Positions 43,717 to 53,098 of a DNA stretch of 64,000 bases are shown one piece after another; within the stretch, counting starts at the first letter, position 1; every line of letters begins with the position of its first letter. Both the position numbers and the translations under genes were made by a program. The DNA is taken from assembly GCF_002154895.1 (NCBI RefSeq), contig NZ_MUIZ01000003.1:288909-352908 (forward strand), in the 5' to 3' direction. Under the pieces are notes generated by a model. It made no database searches. It was not told where the DNA came from and saw only the letters and a list, made by a program, of their open reading frames with translations. The DNA comes from Lactococcus petauri. GTDB taxonomy: Bacteria > Bacillota > Bacilli > Lactobacillales > Streptococcaceae.

Positions 43717-45014
43717 TTGAGTACCTCATAGACATCCTTGGAAATTTGAGAAATGATCTTGTCACTACCACCTTTTGTTTCTACCACCAAGATATAAGGT
43801 TGATTTGTAAAAACAATAGCTGCATCATGATTGTAAGCATCAGCAGCACCAATTTTATGAGCAACACGAACATTTTTAGGTAAACCTGCCTGTATTTTTA
43901 CATCGTCAAATTGTGTATCAAATAGAGCATTGAAGGAGTAACCTCCTTCATTATACAGAGCTTCGAGCACTCTTCCGGTCATTTCAGCTGAGGCTTCTCG
44001 CTCAACCGGATCCCAAGCTTCCCCTGCGATTTTTGTAATCTCATTTCGAAAAGCTGGAGAAAATTGTCCCGTTTCATAGTAGGCTAAAAGATTGCTTCCC
44101 ACATTATCCGAGTTTTTTGCTGTCCGATCGATAACTTCTGATAAGGAATAGCCTTTATTATCAGCTATAACTGGTAGTGTTCCTGTTCCTCCAGCTTCAA
44201 ATGAACCTTTAAATGTATTAATTGCAGTATTATATAGCAATTTGTCGCTTAAGGTTGCTTGACCTTCATTTAAGCGCTTTTGTGTCCAATACAATATCGG
44301 AAGCTTCGATAAACTCGCTGCATACATCTTTTGCTTTTGGTTGACACCTATTGTAAATGAGTTGTCCAGTTGTTTAACATAAATAGAATACTTTGAATCG
44401 TCATACTTTTGCTTCAACATCTCTTGAGCCTGAACCATCTTAGGGTCTTCAAACTTCAAGTTTTCCTTGCTAACCCATCCTGTTTGTCCCCCATTAAAGA
44501 TAACCTCATAATAAGTGCCCCAATGAGTTGTGGCGACTTGATTGGTAAGCAGTTTTTGACCACCTGAAAGTTTTGTGTAAACTTCCTTGTCATAAGTCGT
44601 AAACGGATTATAATAAACTTCAGCTGTCTTTGCTGTATAAACACTTATCTTTTGCTCTTCTTTGTTCAGTAAAACATCTGAACCTATCATTTTCGGATCT
44701 GCTTTGACAAAAGTATGATTGGCCAATTCAAACATATTTTCTTTTAAATTTATAATTTCAAGCTGTTTCTGCCTCGGAAATTCCCCGATTTTTTGTGTCA
44801 TGGCTACATCTTTGTAGGCTATTACTTGGGTAAGCGTCACGGCACGAGAAGGTATGCTTGTATAGTAATTTTCCTTACTTTGTGTTAAGCTTTTTACTTT
44901 GGAATCAATGCTTACATTTTGATTCTTCTGCGGCAAGATAAAAAAGGCTGGCATGAGCATTATAATCATTACCAACCAAACAGCTATATTCATTTCATTC
45001 TTCAGTTTTTGCAT
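43713..45014 (-). CDS. Membrane-anchored serine hydrolase, beta-lactamase-like
   Basis: 433-residue exported protein with an N-terminal signal anchor (about 9-28), an SH3-like region with GGQTGWVS (about 120-190), and a C-terminal penicillin-recognising fold with SxxK (S234-LSK237), SDN (302-304) and KIG in place of KTG (387-389). The full motif set suggests an active penicillin-interacting or carboxypeptidase/amidase enzyme, though the KIG box is degenerate. A gene of this kind sits between divIC and tilS in streptococci too. It overlaps the HpaB-like gene by 20 nt. Confidence 0.8.
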   Translation of the reverse strand: MQKLKNEMNIAVWLVMIIMLMPAFFILPQKNQNVSIDSKVKSLTQSKENYYTSIPSRAVTLTQVIAYKDVAMTQKIGEFPRQKQLEIINLKENMFELANHTFVKADPKMIGSDVLLNKEEQKISVYTAKTAEVYYNPFTTYDKEVYTKLSGGQKLLTNQVATTHWGTYYEVIFNGGQTGWVSKENLKFEDPKMVQAQEMLKQKYDDSKYSIYVKQLDNSFTIGVNQKQKMYAASLSKLPILYWTQKRLNEGQATLSDKLLYNTAINTFKGSFEAGGTGTLPVIADNKGYSLSEVIDRTAKNSDNVGSNLLAYYETGQFSPAFRNEITKIAGEAWDPVEREASAEMTGRVLEALYNEGGYSFNALFDTQFDDVKIQAGLPKNVRVAHKIGAADAYNHDAAIVFTNQPYILVVETKGGSDKIISQISKDVYEVLK

Positions 45015-46431
45015 TTTCTAAAACCTTATCAATCATATCGTATGCTTTACTTAAGTCTGCGGTTTTCCAGTGCATATTCTTAATCCACATTGGATTACCA
45101 CCGTGCAGAAATTCATAAGTTCTTTGCCGTTGGCCAAAAGATTCGCCAGTAATATCCCAAGCTAAATTAAGCAGAAGTGCACGATCCTCTGCCTGAAGCA
45201 ATGGACTAGTCATACTTGCTTTCAAAAGGTCAGCTATTTCGGAATTTTCAAATTCTCGAAAATCTGGCACGCCAACAATTGAGCCACTAGCAAATTCAGC
45301 AATGGCCCGAAGAGCTTCATCATAATACTTTGTTAAACTCGCACGAACGGCAAGTAAAACTTGCATATTTGGTTTTAAGACTTCATTTTCTATCTGTGCA
45401 GTATATTCACTCGCCAGAATACTGGATTTAATCATTTCCAAATTTACTGTTAAAGTTCCTAAAATCTCTTGCACACGCAAAAACTCAGTTAAGCCTAATT
45501 TTTCTGCTAAGCGTACAGCTAAGCCTGTTACAAATTCTAACTTCACATAGCCGCGAACTTCATCTTGATGTGCCGTATGTACAAAAAATCCTGAACCTTC
45601 AAAGAATGCATTCGACAAGGCAACATCACCACAAACAAAAAGACGTTCATTTGGGATAAAGACATCATCAAAAATGATAAACGCATCCATCTCGTCAAAA
45701 GATCCCGAAAGGGGATAATCTTTGAGAGAAAATTCCTCTCGCATTGTGGATTTACGACAGACAATCTTCACACCTTCAGTCGCTAAGGGAACAGAAAAAG
45801 CCAGAGCAAACTTTTTATCTTCAGCTGAGAGACCCGGCAAGTTAAAGACCATCAATTCATCAGCTAAAGGCGCCAAAGTATTAACCTGTTTGGCACCACG
45901 AACAAGAACACCATCTGGACGCTCTTCTTTGATCCAAACTGCTGCAAATTCTTGCCCTTCTTCAAGCAAGGTATTCAAATTTTTCGAACGATCCACTTGA
46001 GGATTCTGAATTGCATGGGAAACGAATAAGTCTTTCTCCTTAACACCTTCTCCCCATTTTTTAGCATTTAGTGCATAATTCGTGCGTTGATCTGCTCCTA
46101 GAATATCAGCATAATAATCAAGAACAGCAATGCCCGTATCAATAAAATCAGGTGTACGTCCTAGCATACCAAAGCTTTCACGCGCCACATCCTCATAAAT
46201 CTTACGTTTTTTGGCCAAATCCTCAATACTTTTAGGTGGAAGAAACATCGTAGGATGCTGAATACCCTTTTCATCATACATATGCCCTGCTTTTTCGTTT
46301 TGCAACTCGTAATAACGTTGAATGTATTTTAAAGTCCGTGCAAAAACTGGTTCTGCTGTAAAATCTTCAATTCGTTTTCCTTGATAATATACAGCACGTC
46401 CGTCATTCAAGTTTCCGTCTTTTGTCGTCAT
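44995..46431 (-). CDS. 4-hydroxyphenylacetate 3-hydroxylase (HpaB) family flavin monooxygenase
   Basis: 478-residue protein with the HpaB/PvcC fold: an N-terminal domain beginning DGRAVYYQGKRIEDF, central MDAFIIFDDVFIPNERLFV region, and a helical C-terminal domain ending with GNPMWIKNMHW. Family members use FADH2, normally supplied by a separate reductase (HpaC), to hydroxylate phenolic rings or related substrates. No reductase gene is nearby. Its ATG overlaps the stop of the S1-domain gene (ATGA) and its 3' end overlaps the serine hydrolase gene, so it is translated as part of the divIC-tilS-hpt operon, an unexpected location. Confidence 0.85.
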   Translation of the reverse strand: MTTKDGNLNDGRAVYYQGKRIEDFTAEPVFARTLKYIQRYYELQNEKAGHMYDEKGIQHPTMFLPPKSIEDLAKKRKIYEDVARESFGMLGRTPDFIDTGIAVLDYYADILGADQRTNYALNAKKWGEGVKEKDLFVSHAIQNPQVDRSKNLNTLLEEGQEFAAVWIKEERPDGVLVRGAKQVNTLAPLADELMVFNLPGLSAEDKKFALAFSVPLATEGVKIVCRKSTMREEFSLKDYPLSGSFDEMDAFIIFDDVFIPNERLFVCGDVALSNAFFEGSGFFVHTAHQDEVRGYVKLEFVTGLAVRLAEKLGLTEFLRVQEILGTLTVNLEMIKSSILASEYTAQIENEVLKPNMQVLLAVRASLTKYYDEALRAIAEFASGSIVGVPDFREFENSEIADLLKASMTSPLLQAEDRALLLNLAWDITGESFGQRQRTYEFLHGGNPMWIKNMHWKTADLSKAYDMIDKVLENAKTEE

Positions 46432-46709
46432 AATCTTTTAAGGTTCCCGTTTTTTGTGCTTAAATCTCTCAGCCGATCTTCAGTTTCTTCCAAAAAACTC
46501 CCAAAAGTTTCTTTAAAATCTTTTTCGATAAAAGATAGTTCTATTTTTCCATCTTCACGTTCCTTCAAAACTTCCACTTCAATAAGATCGCCTGCTTTAA
46601 ATTTTATCTGTCTTTTAGGTATATTCGACCACCGTAAAAGACCTGTTTTTGAATCAGAAAAAAGGACAAAAAGTCCAAATTTACTGATTGATTTTATTTT
46701 TCCAATCAC
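46428..46709 (-). CDS. S1 domain RNA-binding protein (YabR-like)
   Basis: 93-residue protein consisting of one S1/OB-fold domain (about 1-65: IGKIKSISKFGLFVLF...GDLIEVEVL) and a charged tail. It resembles YabR of B. subtilis, which also sits between divIC and tilS. Function unknown, presumably RNA binding. Overlaps divIC by 4 nt and the HpaB-like gene by 4 nt. Confidence 0.8.
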   Translation of the reverse strand: MIGKIKSISKFGLFVLFSDSKTGLLRWSNIPKRQIKFKAGDLIEVEVLKEREDGKIELSFIEKDFKETFGSFLEETEDRLRDLSTKNGNLKRL

Positions 46710-47077
46710 GGCTCTATCCCACCATTGACAAGTTCTGGAATGCTAAAAACTTTCTCATTTGCTTGGGAATCATCTAATTTAGCACGCGCATATTTTGCTA
46801 AAAAGGTTGGATCTTTGAGTTTACTGATATCTGAACTTTTAAGGGCTAAATCGTGGTCCAATGCTGCATTTTTCTGTGCAGCTTGAGCCTCCATTGCAAT
46901 TTGTTTTTGTAAATTTTGATAAGACTGTACCACACTGATAGTTGCTAAGCTAAAAAGCAACATTGCTCCAATCAAAATAATACCTAGATGTTTCCGTCGA
47001 GGTAGAGGATGGGAGTTTCTTTCTGTTTGTTTAGCATTCGTATAATCATTTTTCAAATGAATAATTTGTTTGTCCAT
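46706..47077 (-). CDS. divIC: Septum formation initiator DivIC/FtsB family
   Basis: 123-residue bitopic division protein. A basic N-terminus (HPLPRRKHL) precedes one membrane helix (about 30-50) and an extracellular coiled coil (about 52-80) that pairs with FtsL and DivIB in the divisome. Start after CGGAGG. It is the first gene of a chain in which each following gene overlaps the previous one down to hpt; rqcP lies 27 nt upstream. Confidence 0.9.
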   Translation of the reverse strand: MDKQIIHLKNDYTNAKQTERNSHPLPRRKHLGIILIGAMLLFSLATISVVQSYQNLQKQIAMEAQAAQKNAALDHDLALKSSDISKLKDPTFLAKYARAKLDDSQANEKVFSIPELVNGGIEP

Positions 47078-47104
47078 TTTTCCTCCGAAAAATTTATAGC
47101 TGAA

Positions 47105-47377
47105 TTATAGTTCAGTATCTGCAGTAATCCGTGTTTCACTCAAAATTTTATACATTTTTTCTGCGTCTTCTTTACGCGTGAATTCTTTAAGTTCTAGAAC
47201 ACTTACTTCTACAATCTTGTTTCCAAAGCGAATTTCAATGACATCATCAAATTTAACATCACTTGAAGATTTCGCTATTTTCCCATTGATCTTAATTCGT
47301 CCCTTATCAGCAACTTCTTTAGCTACAGGGCGACGTTTTATCAGACGAGAAACCTTTAAAAATTTATCTAATCTCAT
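47105..47377 (-). CDS. rqcP: RqcP (YabO/Hsp15-like), S4-domain ribosome quality control protein
   Basis: 90-residue S4-domain protein ([20 protein letters not shown] at its start) that works with RqcH in adding alanine tails to nascent chains on split 50S subunits. The start is the ATG at 47377; the longer frame begins with TTG and runs over the promoter. There is no Shine-Dalgarno: TGTTATAAT ends 7 nt before the ATG, so a leaderless mRNA is predicted. Upstream, mfd ends in a palindromic terminator. Confidence 0.88.
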   Translation of the reverse strand: MRLDKFLKVSRLIKRRPVAKEVADKGRIKINGKIAKSSSDVKFDDVIEIRFGNKIVEVSVLELKEFTRKEDAEKMYKILSETRITADTEL

Positions 47378-47384
47378 AGTGGTT

Positions 47385-47393
47385 ATTATAACA
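47385..47393 (-). promoter_or_regulatory. rqcP-divIC promoter, leaderless layout
   Basis: Minus-strand TGT-TATAAT with the hexamer at 47385-47390; a weak -35 (TTTTCA) is 17 nt upstream. The start codon begins 8 nt after the -10. Confidence 0.55.
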
Positions 47394-47472
47394 CACTTCA
47401 AGCCTTTTGAAAAATCACTTGAAATTATTTTTAGAGTCGTTAAAGGCTTTTAAATAAAGAGTTCTCTAAAAT

Positions 47473-47508
47473 AAAAGAATAATGTTTCATATGAAACATT
47501 ATTCTTTT
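47473..47508 (-). terminator. 36-bp perfect palindrome ending mfd, with a parS-like core
   Basis: Perfect 18-bp arms with a central CATATG, containing the mfd stop codon and followed on the minus strand by TTTTATTTT. The central 16 bp (47483-47498, TGTTTCATATGAAACA) differ from the usual Firmicute parS, TGTTTCACGTGAAACA, only at the two central bases. Confidence 0.7.
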
Positions 47509-50500
47509 TCGTGCTTATCTCTTAATTCTGAAAGTTTTTCAGTAAAATTCATGATTTCACGTAGAAGAACAACATCTTTTCGATTTTCAATTTTAAAACG
47601 AAAAGTCATTTTTCCTAGCTTCTCACCCACACTTGCTTTTAAGTTTGTTTCAGACAAAGCTTCAAAATACTCTTGTGGATCATACATCGTATTGGCTGAT
47701 TTAGCCATTATTAGCACAACTTCAAATTTATTTTTTTCGATTTTTTCAACGAGAGCATTATCCGCAAATGTTTTCAATAACCCAATTTCTAACAAGTAGG
47801 CAACCTCATCCGGATACTCTCCAAAACGGTCCATCATCTCATCTTGTAGTTCTTCATAGTTTTTTCGAGTATCCACTTGGCGAATACGCTTATAAATCTC
47901 AATTTTTTGTCTTTCATCACCGATATAATAACTTGGAATAAAAGCATCTAAGCCAAGCATAATTTCCGCATTGGTCTTCATCTTAATCTTATCGCCACCC
48001 ATACGCTTATGGACTGCTTCTTCAAGCAATTGCGAGTAAAGTTCAAAACCAACCGAATCAATAAAGCCAGATTGTTCTGCTCCCAGCAAATTTCCTGCGC
48101 CTCGAATTGAAAGATCACGCATTGCAATTTTGAAACCTGAGCCAAGTTCTGTAAAGCCCTTGATTGCTTCTAAACGCTTTTCTGAAACTTCAGATAAGAT
48201 TTTTTCTGGTTTATACATAAAGTAAGCATAAGCAACTCGACTGCTTCGGCCCACGCGCCCCCTTAATTGATACAGTTGCGATAATCCCATCATATCGGCA
48301 TTTTCAATAAAGAGCGTATTGGCATTTGGAATATCAACCCCTGTTTCAATAATCGTCGTTGCCACTAAGACATCATATTCATTATTTATAAAATCCATCA
48401 AGGTATTTTCTAATTGAATTTCTGTCATCTGTCCATGAATATAGCCAATTCTTGCCTCAGGTATCAACTCTTCCAGTTGGGAAACTTTTTGCTCAATACT
48501 GTCTACTCGGTTATGAACGTAGTAAACCTGCCCACCACGCGAAATCTCCCGAAGTACAGCATCACGTACAACTCCATAATTTGTTTCCATTACATATGTT
48601 TGGACAGGATAACGGTTTGTTGGTGGCGTTTCAATGACTGATAAATCACGAATACCTAACATTGACATATGCAAGGTTCTCGGTATAGGTGTTGCGGTAA
48701 GTGTCAAAACATCAACCTGTGTTTTTAATTCTTTCAAACGTTCCTTGTGTTTGACACCGAAGCGCTGTTCCTCATCAATAATCATTAAACCCAAGTCAAG
48801 AAATTCGACATCCTTGGATAAAAGACGATGGGTACCAATGATTAAGTCCACGCGTCCTTTCTTTAACTTATCCAAAATCTCCGTTTGTTGAGCCTTGGTT
48901 TGGAAACGACTCAAAACAGCAATGTTTACACCAAAGTTTACAAAGCGTTCCATAAAGTTATTATAGTGTTGTTCCGCTAAAACAGTGGTTGGTACTAAAA
49001 CGGCGACCTGTTTACTGTCATTAATTGCTTTAAAGGCTGCACGCATTGCAACCTCTGTTTTCCCAAAGCCAACATCTCCCACTAATAGTCGATCCATCGG
49101 GCGCTCAAGTTCCATATCCTTTTTGATTTCACTAATTGAGCGCAACTGGTCTGCAGTTTCTGGGTAAGCAAATCCATTGTCAAATTCTTCCTGGTTAACA
49201 TCATCCACAGAAAAAGCATGACCTTTTAAAGCTTGTCTTGCCGAATACAGCTTGATCAGGTCCTCAGAAATATCTTCGACTTGTTTACTTACAGATGACA
49301 TCGTTTTACGCCAACGGCCATCATTAAGCTTATTTATCTTGGGAGTTTTTCCCTCAGCCGCAGAGTATTTACTTAATAGATTCAGATGGTCGACTGGAAC
49401 CGATATCGTATCACCATTTTGATATTGAATCGTCAAGTAATCACGATGCATTCCTGATACTTCAATGGTTTGAATACCTAAGTATTTCCCTATCCCGTGA
49501 TTTTTATGTACAACGTAATCACCAACTTCGAGTTCATTGTAATCTTTTAGACGTTCTGCATTAGTGATATTTAAACGCCGTGTTTTTTTCTTTCTTGCTT
49601 TACCAAAAATTTCTGACTCAGTAATAACAACAAGTTTCTCATCAATAAAATTAAAACCATTGTTAAGATTTAAATTCAAAAGGTTTATTTTTCCTTTTTG
49701 AATTTCATCAGTGGATACCATTTGAAGCTCTAAATCTAGTTTCTGGAGCTCCGAACGTAGTTTCTCAGAAGACACAGCCAAAACAACTGTAAAACCCTGC
49801 TTTACAAACCTGTCAACTTCGGTGTAAAAGAGTTCCATTTGCCCAAAGAACTGCTGCATCGAATGTTGATTAAAATTATATAAAGCATCAAACTTTATAT
49901 TACCTAAGCCTTTTTGAAAATTCGAGAAAAAACTTGCCGGTTTGTGAGAACGTAACTTAGAAATAACATCTAAAAGATAGGTTTGTCCTTCAAAAGAGCG
50001 TCCCATACTTTTTTCCGAAACAATAAATTCTGCAAGTTCTTGTTCTGTTTTATTATTGGCTTCGTTAATTTTTTGAAAATCATCAATAAAGATTTGAATA
50101 TTTTTCGGAAAATAATTCAAAAGAGAGGCTGGCTTTTCGTAAAAATATTCTGCAAACTTACGTAAATCTTTATGATAGTAATGATTTTCCGCTGCTGCAA
50201 TCACTTCTTCAAAATAAGATTGAGCTGTAGGATCGGTTACATTTTGTAGCTGAGCACTTAATTTTTTTACACCTTGCTCAAATTCCCAAGGCATTAAAAT
50301 AAAATCGCTTGCCGGATATATTTCTACTTGATCCATATTTTCGTGCGAGCGTTGTGTCTCACTATCAAAGGCACGAATCGTATCTACTTCGTCGCCAAAA
50401 AATTCCAGCCTTAAAGGTTGAGCTGCATCGAGTGGATAAATATCCACGATGTCACCACGTTGTGAAAACTCTCCAGGTACCATCACACGCTGTGTCTTCT

Positions 50501-50984
50501 CATAACCGGCACTGGCTAATATTTCGAGTAGATTTGTCATCTCAAATTCATCACCTTGAGTCAGGAGGAGATAGTTTTCTTGAAAATTATCAGGGTGAGG
50601 CAAGAGCGAACGTAAAGCCATAAAAGGAACGACCAAAAATCCTGTTTGCTGTGTATCAAGCAGGAAATTTAGAGCTTCAAGTCGATATGCTGTCCGGTCT
50701 TTACTTGCTATTGCAAATTCAGCATAGACATTGTCATCTGAAAAAAATTGGTAAACCTTCTCATCTTCAACAAGATTAGTCAGTTCATCATAAAGTTCGT
50801 TTGCGTGGTATTGATTATCAGTGACAATCACGTACTTATCCGGATTATTCTCATAAGCATTAGCCATAACCATCGCCTGAGCAGTTCCAGATAGACCGGT
50901 TAAAAGCGTACGCTCTGCTTTTGCAAAACTTCTCTGCCATGATTGTAAATCGTGGTTTTGATCAAAAAATTCGTTTATTTTCAT
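47499..50984 (-). CDS. mfd: Transcription-repair coupling factor Mfd
   Basis: 1161-residue DNA translocase that removes RNA polymerase stalled at lesions and recruits UvrA. An N-terminal UvrB-like module, an RNA polymerase interaction domain ([15 protein letters not shown]), a RecG-like motor with Walker [10 protein letters not shown] and IDEEQRFGV, and a C-terminal TRCF domain are all recognisable. Its ATG overlaps the pth stop (ATGA), so it relies on coupled translation from pth. The 3' end runs into a palindromic terminator. Confidence 0.97.
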   Translation of the reverse strand: MKINEFFDQNHDLQSWQRSFAKAERTLLTGLSGTAQAMVMANAYENNPDKYVIVTDNQYHANELYDELTNLVEDEKVYQFFSDDNVYAEFAIASKDRTAYRLEALNFLLDTQQTGFLVVPFMALRSLLPHPDNFQENYLLLTQGDEFEMTNLLEILASAGYEKTQRVMVPGEFSQRGDIVDIYPLDAAQPLRLEFFGDEVDTIRAFDSETQRSHENMDQVEIYPASDFILMPWEFEQGVKKLSAQLQNVTDPTAQSYFEEVIAAAENHYYHKDLRKFAEYFYEKPASLLNYFPKNIQIFIDDFQKINEANNKTEQELAEFIVSEKSMGRSFEGQTYLLDVISKLRSHKPASFFSNFQKGLGNIKFDALYNFNQHSMQQFFGQMELFYTEVDRFVKQGFTVVLAVSSEKLRSELQKLDLELQMVSTDEIQKGKINLLNLNLNNGFNFIDEKLVVITESEIFGKARKKKTRRLNITNAERLKDYNELEVGDYVVHKNHGIGKYLGIQTIEVSGMHRDYLTIQYQNGDTISVPVDHLNLLSKYSAAEGKTPKINKLNDGRWRKTMSSVSKQVEDISEDLIKLYSARQALKGHAFSVDDVNQEEFDNGFAYPETADQLRSISEIKKDMELERPMDRLLVGDVGFGKTEVAMRAAFKAINDSKQVAVLVPTTVLAEQHYNNFMERFVNFGVNIAVLSRFQTKAQQTEILDKLKKGRVDLIIGTHRLLSKDVEFLDLGLMIIDEEQRFGVKHKERLKELKTQVDVLTLTATPIPRTLHMSMLGIRDLSVIETPPTNRYPVQTYVMETNYGVVRDAVLREISRGGQVYYVHNRVDSIEQKVSQLEELIPEARIGYIHGQMTEIQLENTLMDFINNEYDVLVATTIIETGVDIPNANTLFIENADMMGLSQLYQLRGRVGRSSRVAYAYFMYKPEKILSEVSEKRLEAIKGFTELGSGFKIAMRDLSIRGAGNLLGAEQSGFIDSVGFELYSQLLEEAVHKRMGGDKIKMKTNAEIMLGLDAFIPSYYIGDERQKIEIYKRIRQVDTRKNYEELQDEMMDRFGEYPDEVAYLLEIGLLKTFADNALVEKIEKNKFEVVLIMAKSANTMYDPQEYFEALSETNLKASVGEKLGKMTFRFKIENRKDVVLLREIMNFTEKLSELRDKHEKE

Positions 50985-51553
50985 TGTCCGTTAAATTTAT
51001 TCATTGCTTGTGAAAAATCATTTGATTCAATATAGAATTTAACTGCCTCTACAGCCTTGTTTATGCCGTCCTGTGCAATTTCTACATTTTCTTTATCAAA
51101 TTTAGATAAGACATGTGCAACTACTGTTTTTCCATGTTCTGGACGTCCAATCCCAATTTTTACTCGGTTGAACTGCTCTGTTCCTAGATGAGTGATTGTT
51201 GACTTTATTCCACGTTGACCACCTGAAGAACCTTTTTGACGCAGTCTCACGCGTCCAATAGCCGAGTCCATATCGTCAACAATGACCGTTAAATCTGCTG
51301 GATCCAGATTATAGTAAGTCAATAAAGGTTGGATGGCGCGTCCTGATTCATTCATGAAGGTTTGCGGTTTTACTAGAAAAACTTTTTCACCATTAACGAA
51401 AGTAGAAGCAACTTCAGCCATAAAGGTTTTTTCCATGTTAAAGTTTACACCATAGTCTTTTGCAAGTAAATCAACAGCCATAAAGCCCATATTATGTTTG
51501 GTTTGCTCATACTTGTCGCCAGGATTTCCTAGCCCTACAATCATTTTTGTCAT
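50981..51553 (-). CDS. pth: Peptidyl-tRNA hydrolase
   Basis: Recycles peptidyl-tRNA released from ribosomes. 190 residues from the ATG after GAGGAG; the longer reading frame has no ribosome site. Motifs [18 protein letters not shown], including the catalytic His, VDDMD and [12 protein letters not shown] are all conserved. Upstream of the start is a hairpin; downstream mfd overlaps by 4 nt. The pth-mfd pair is standard in Firmicutes. Confidence 0.96.
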   Translation of the reverse strand: MTKMIVGLGNPGDKYEQTKHNMGFMAVDLLAKDYGVNFNMEKTFMAEVASTFVNGEKVFLVKPQTFMNESGRAIQPLLTYYNLDPADLTVIVDDMDSAIGRVRLRQKGSSGGQRGIKSTITHLGTEQFNRVKIGIGRPEHGKTVVAHVLSKFDKENVEIAQDGINKAVEAVKFYIESNDFSQAMNKFNGQ

Positions 51554-51584
51554 TTTTTCTCCTCTTTCCCAAAAATAGCAAAAG

Positions 51585-51604
51585 GCTGATTCATACAAAT
51601 CAGC
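51585..51604 (-). terminator. Hairpin between ychF and pth
   Basis: GCTGATT / AATCAGC; on the minus strand followed by a T-rich stretch, probably a weak terminator after ychF within the pth leader. Confidence 0.5.
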
Positions 51605-51662
51605 TCTTTTTAGTTATTGTAAAACTTTTTGGCTCATAGGCTTAAACGCTTGGGGAACTATC

Positions 51663-52778
51663 TTACACGTTAAAGCGGAATTCCATGATATCGCCATCTT
51701 GTCCCACATATTCTTTACCCTCTTCACGTAAACGTCCTGCTTCTTTAACAGCCTTTTCACTACCATATTTCATCAAATCATCATAAGACATGGTTACAGC
51801 ACGAATAAATCCTTTTTCAAAATCACTATGAATGACTCCTGCCAATTGAGGAGCTTTCATGCCTCGCTTAAAGGTCCAAGCACGCACTTCTTTTTCGCCA
51901 GCTGTAAAATATGTGGCAAGTCCAAGTAAGTGATAAGCTGCTTTTGTCAATTTATCAACACCAGATTCTTCTAAACCGAGTGCTTCAAGAAACTCTGCTT
52001 TGTCCTCATCATCAAGTTCGGCAATTTCTTCTTCAGCACGTGCTGAAATAACAACAACCTCTGCATTTTCAGTCGCTGCAAATTCACGAATTTGTTTCAC
52101 ATATTCAATGTCATCTGGTGCACTTACTTCATCTTCACCTACATTAGCGACATACAGGACAGGTTTTGTAGTAAGTAGGAATAGCTGTTTGACAACTTTT
52201 TGCTCTTCTTCATCAAATTCTACTGTTCGCGCAGATTTTCCATCTTCCAAAACTGGCTTGATTTTAGACAAAACATTGAATTCTGCTACCGCATCTTTAT
52301 CCTTAACCGTACGTGCGACTTTTTCAACCCGCGCATAGCGTTTGTTTACGGATTCCAAATCGGCCAAAATCAACTCTAAATTAATTGTTTCAATATCTGC
52401 CAATGGATCAACGAAAGAATCCTCACGGTTATTTTCGCGCATCACGTTTTCATCATCAAAAGCACGAACCACGTGTACGATTGCATCAACCTCGCGAATA
52501 TTCGCAAGGAACTTATTACCCAAACCTTCACCTTTAGAGGCACCTTTTACAATACCTGCAATATCTGTAAATTCAAAAGTTGTAGGAACAGTCTTTTTAG
52601 GTTTGATTAATTCTGTGATTTTAGTCAAGCGTTCATCGGGAACTTCAACCATACCTACATTAGGCTCGATGGTTGCAAAAGGATAGTTTGCTGCTTCAGC
52701 ACCCGCTTTTGTAATTGCATTAAAAAGAGTAGATTTTCCGACATTAGGAAGGCCGACAATACCTGCTGTTAAAGCCAT
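51663..52778 (-). CDS. ychF: YchF/Ola1 family ribosome-associated ATPase
   Basis: 371-residue Obg-like P-loop protein which, unlike most relatives, prefers ATP; it binds ribosomes and influences oxidative stress responses. G1 GLPNVGKST (8-16), G3 DIAGIV and a C-terminal TGS domain (about 280-365, RAWTFKRGMKAPQLAGVIHSD) are present. The start follows GGAG about 12 nt upstream. Lies between two terminators. Confidence 0.95.
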   Translation of the reverse strand: MALTAGIVGLPNVGKSTLFNAITKAGAEAANYPFATIEPNVGMVEVPDERLTKITELIKPKKTVPTTFEFTDIAGIVKGASKGEGLGNKFLANIREVDAIVHVVRAFDDENVMRENNREDSFVDPLADIETINLELILADLESVNKRYARVEKVARTVKDKDAVAEFNVLSKIKPVLEDGKSARTVEFDEEEQKVVKQLFLLTTKPVLYVANVGEDEVSAPDDIEYVKQIREFAATENAEVVVISARAEEEIAELDDEDKAEFLEALGLEESGVDKLTKAAYHLLGLATYFTAGEKEVRAWTFKRGMKAPQLAGVIHSDFEKGFIRAVTMSYDDLMKYGSEKAVKEAGRLREEGKEYVGQDGDIMEFRFNV

Positions 52779-52884
52779 ATTTATTCATTTCTCCGTCAAA
52801 TTTTATAGTCATCCAATTATACCGTAAATCATGAAAAAAGACAAAAAAGCATATTCTATCAAGTTTTTTAGAAGTCCAAACAAA

Positions 52885-52915
52885 AAGTTGTGACTACTTT
52901 GTCACAACTTTTTTT
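52885..52915 (-). terminator. Terminator of the rexB-rexA-DUF951 operon
   Basis: AAGTTGTGAC / GTCACAACTT flanked by A and T runs; contains the DUF951 stop codon. Confidence 0.85.
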
Positions 52916-53097
52916 ATTTTTTTATTGAAATCATTACGGTTCATCATAACGACATGATCACAATTCGTACATCGAATTTTGATATCTGCACCCATGCGAA
53001 TTATTTCCCAACTGTTTGCTTTTTTTCCCGTTGATTTGATTGTACAAGCATGTGGTTTCTTCATTTCAACAATTGATCCTAATTGATAGTCTAACAT
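52894..53097 (-). CDS. DUF951 family protein
   Basis: 67-residue small protein with the DUF951 pattern: MLDYQLGSIVEMKKPHACTI at the start and a CTNCDHVVMMNRNDF segment with a CxxC. Common next to ychF in Firmicutes; function unknown, possibly nucleic-acid or metal binding by its CxxC. The ATG lies 1 nt after the rexA stop, with AAGG inside the end of rexA as ribosome site. Confidence 0.88.
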   Translation of the reverse strand: MLDYQLGSIVEMKKPHACTIKSTGKKANSWEIIRMGADIKIRCTNCDHVVMMNRNDFNKKIKKVVTK

Positions 53098-53098
53098 T

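Noticed and set aside
51554..51598. Longer Pth starting at 51598
   Set aside because: The extension lies in a hairpin region without SD; GAGGAG precedes the ATG at 51553 and the family N-terminus begins there.
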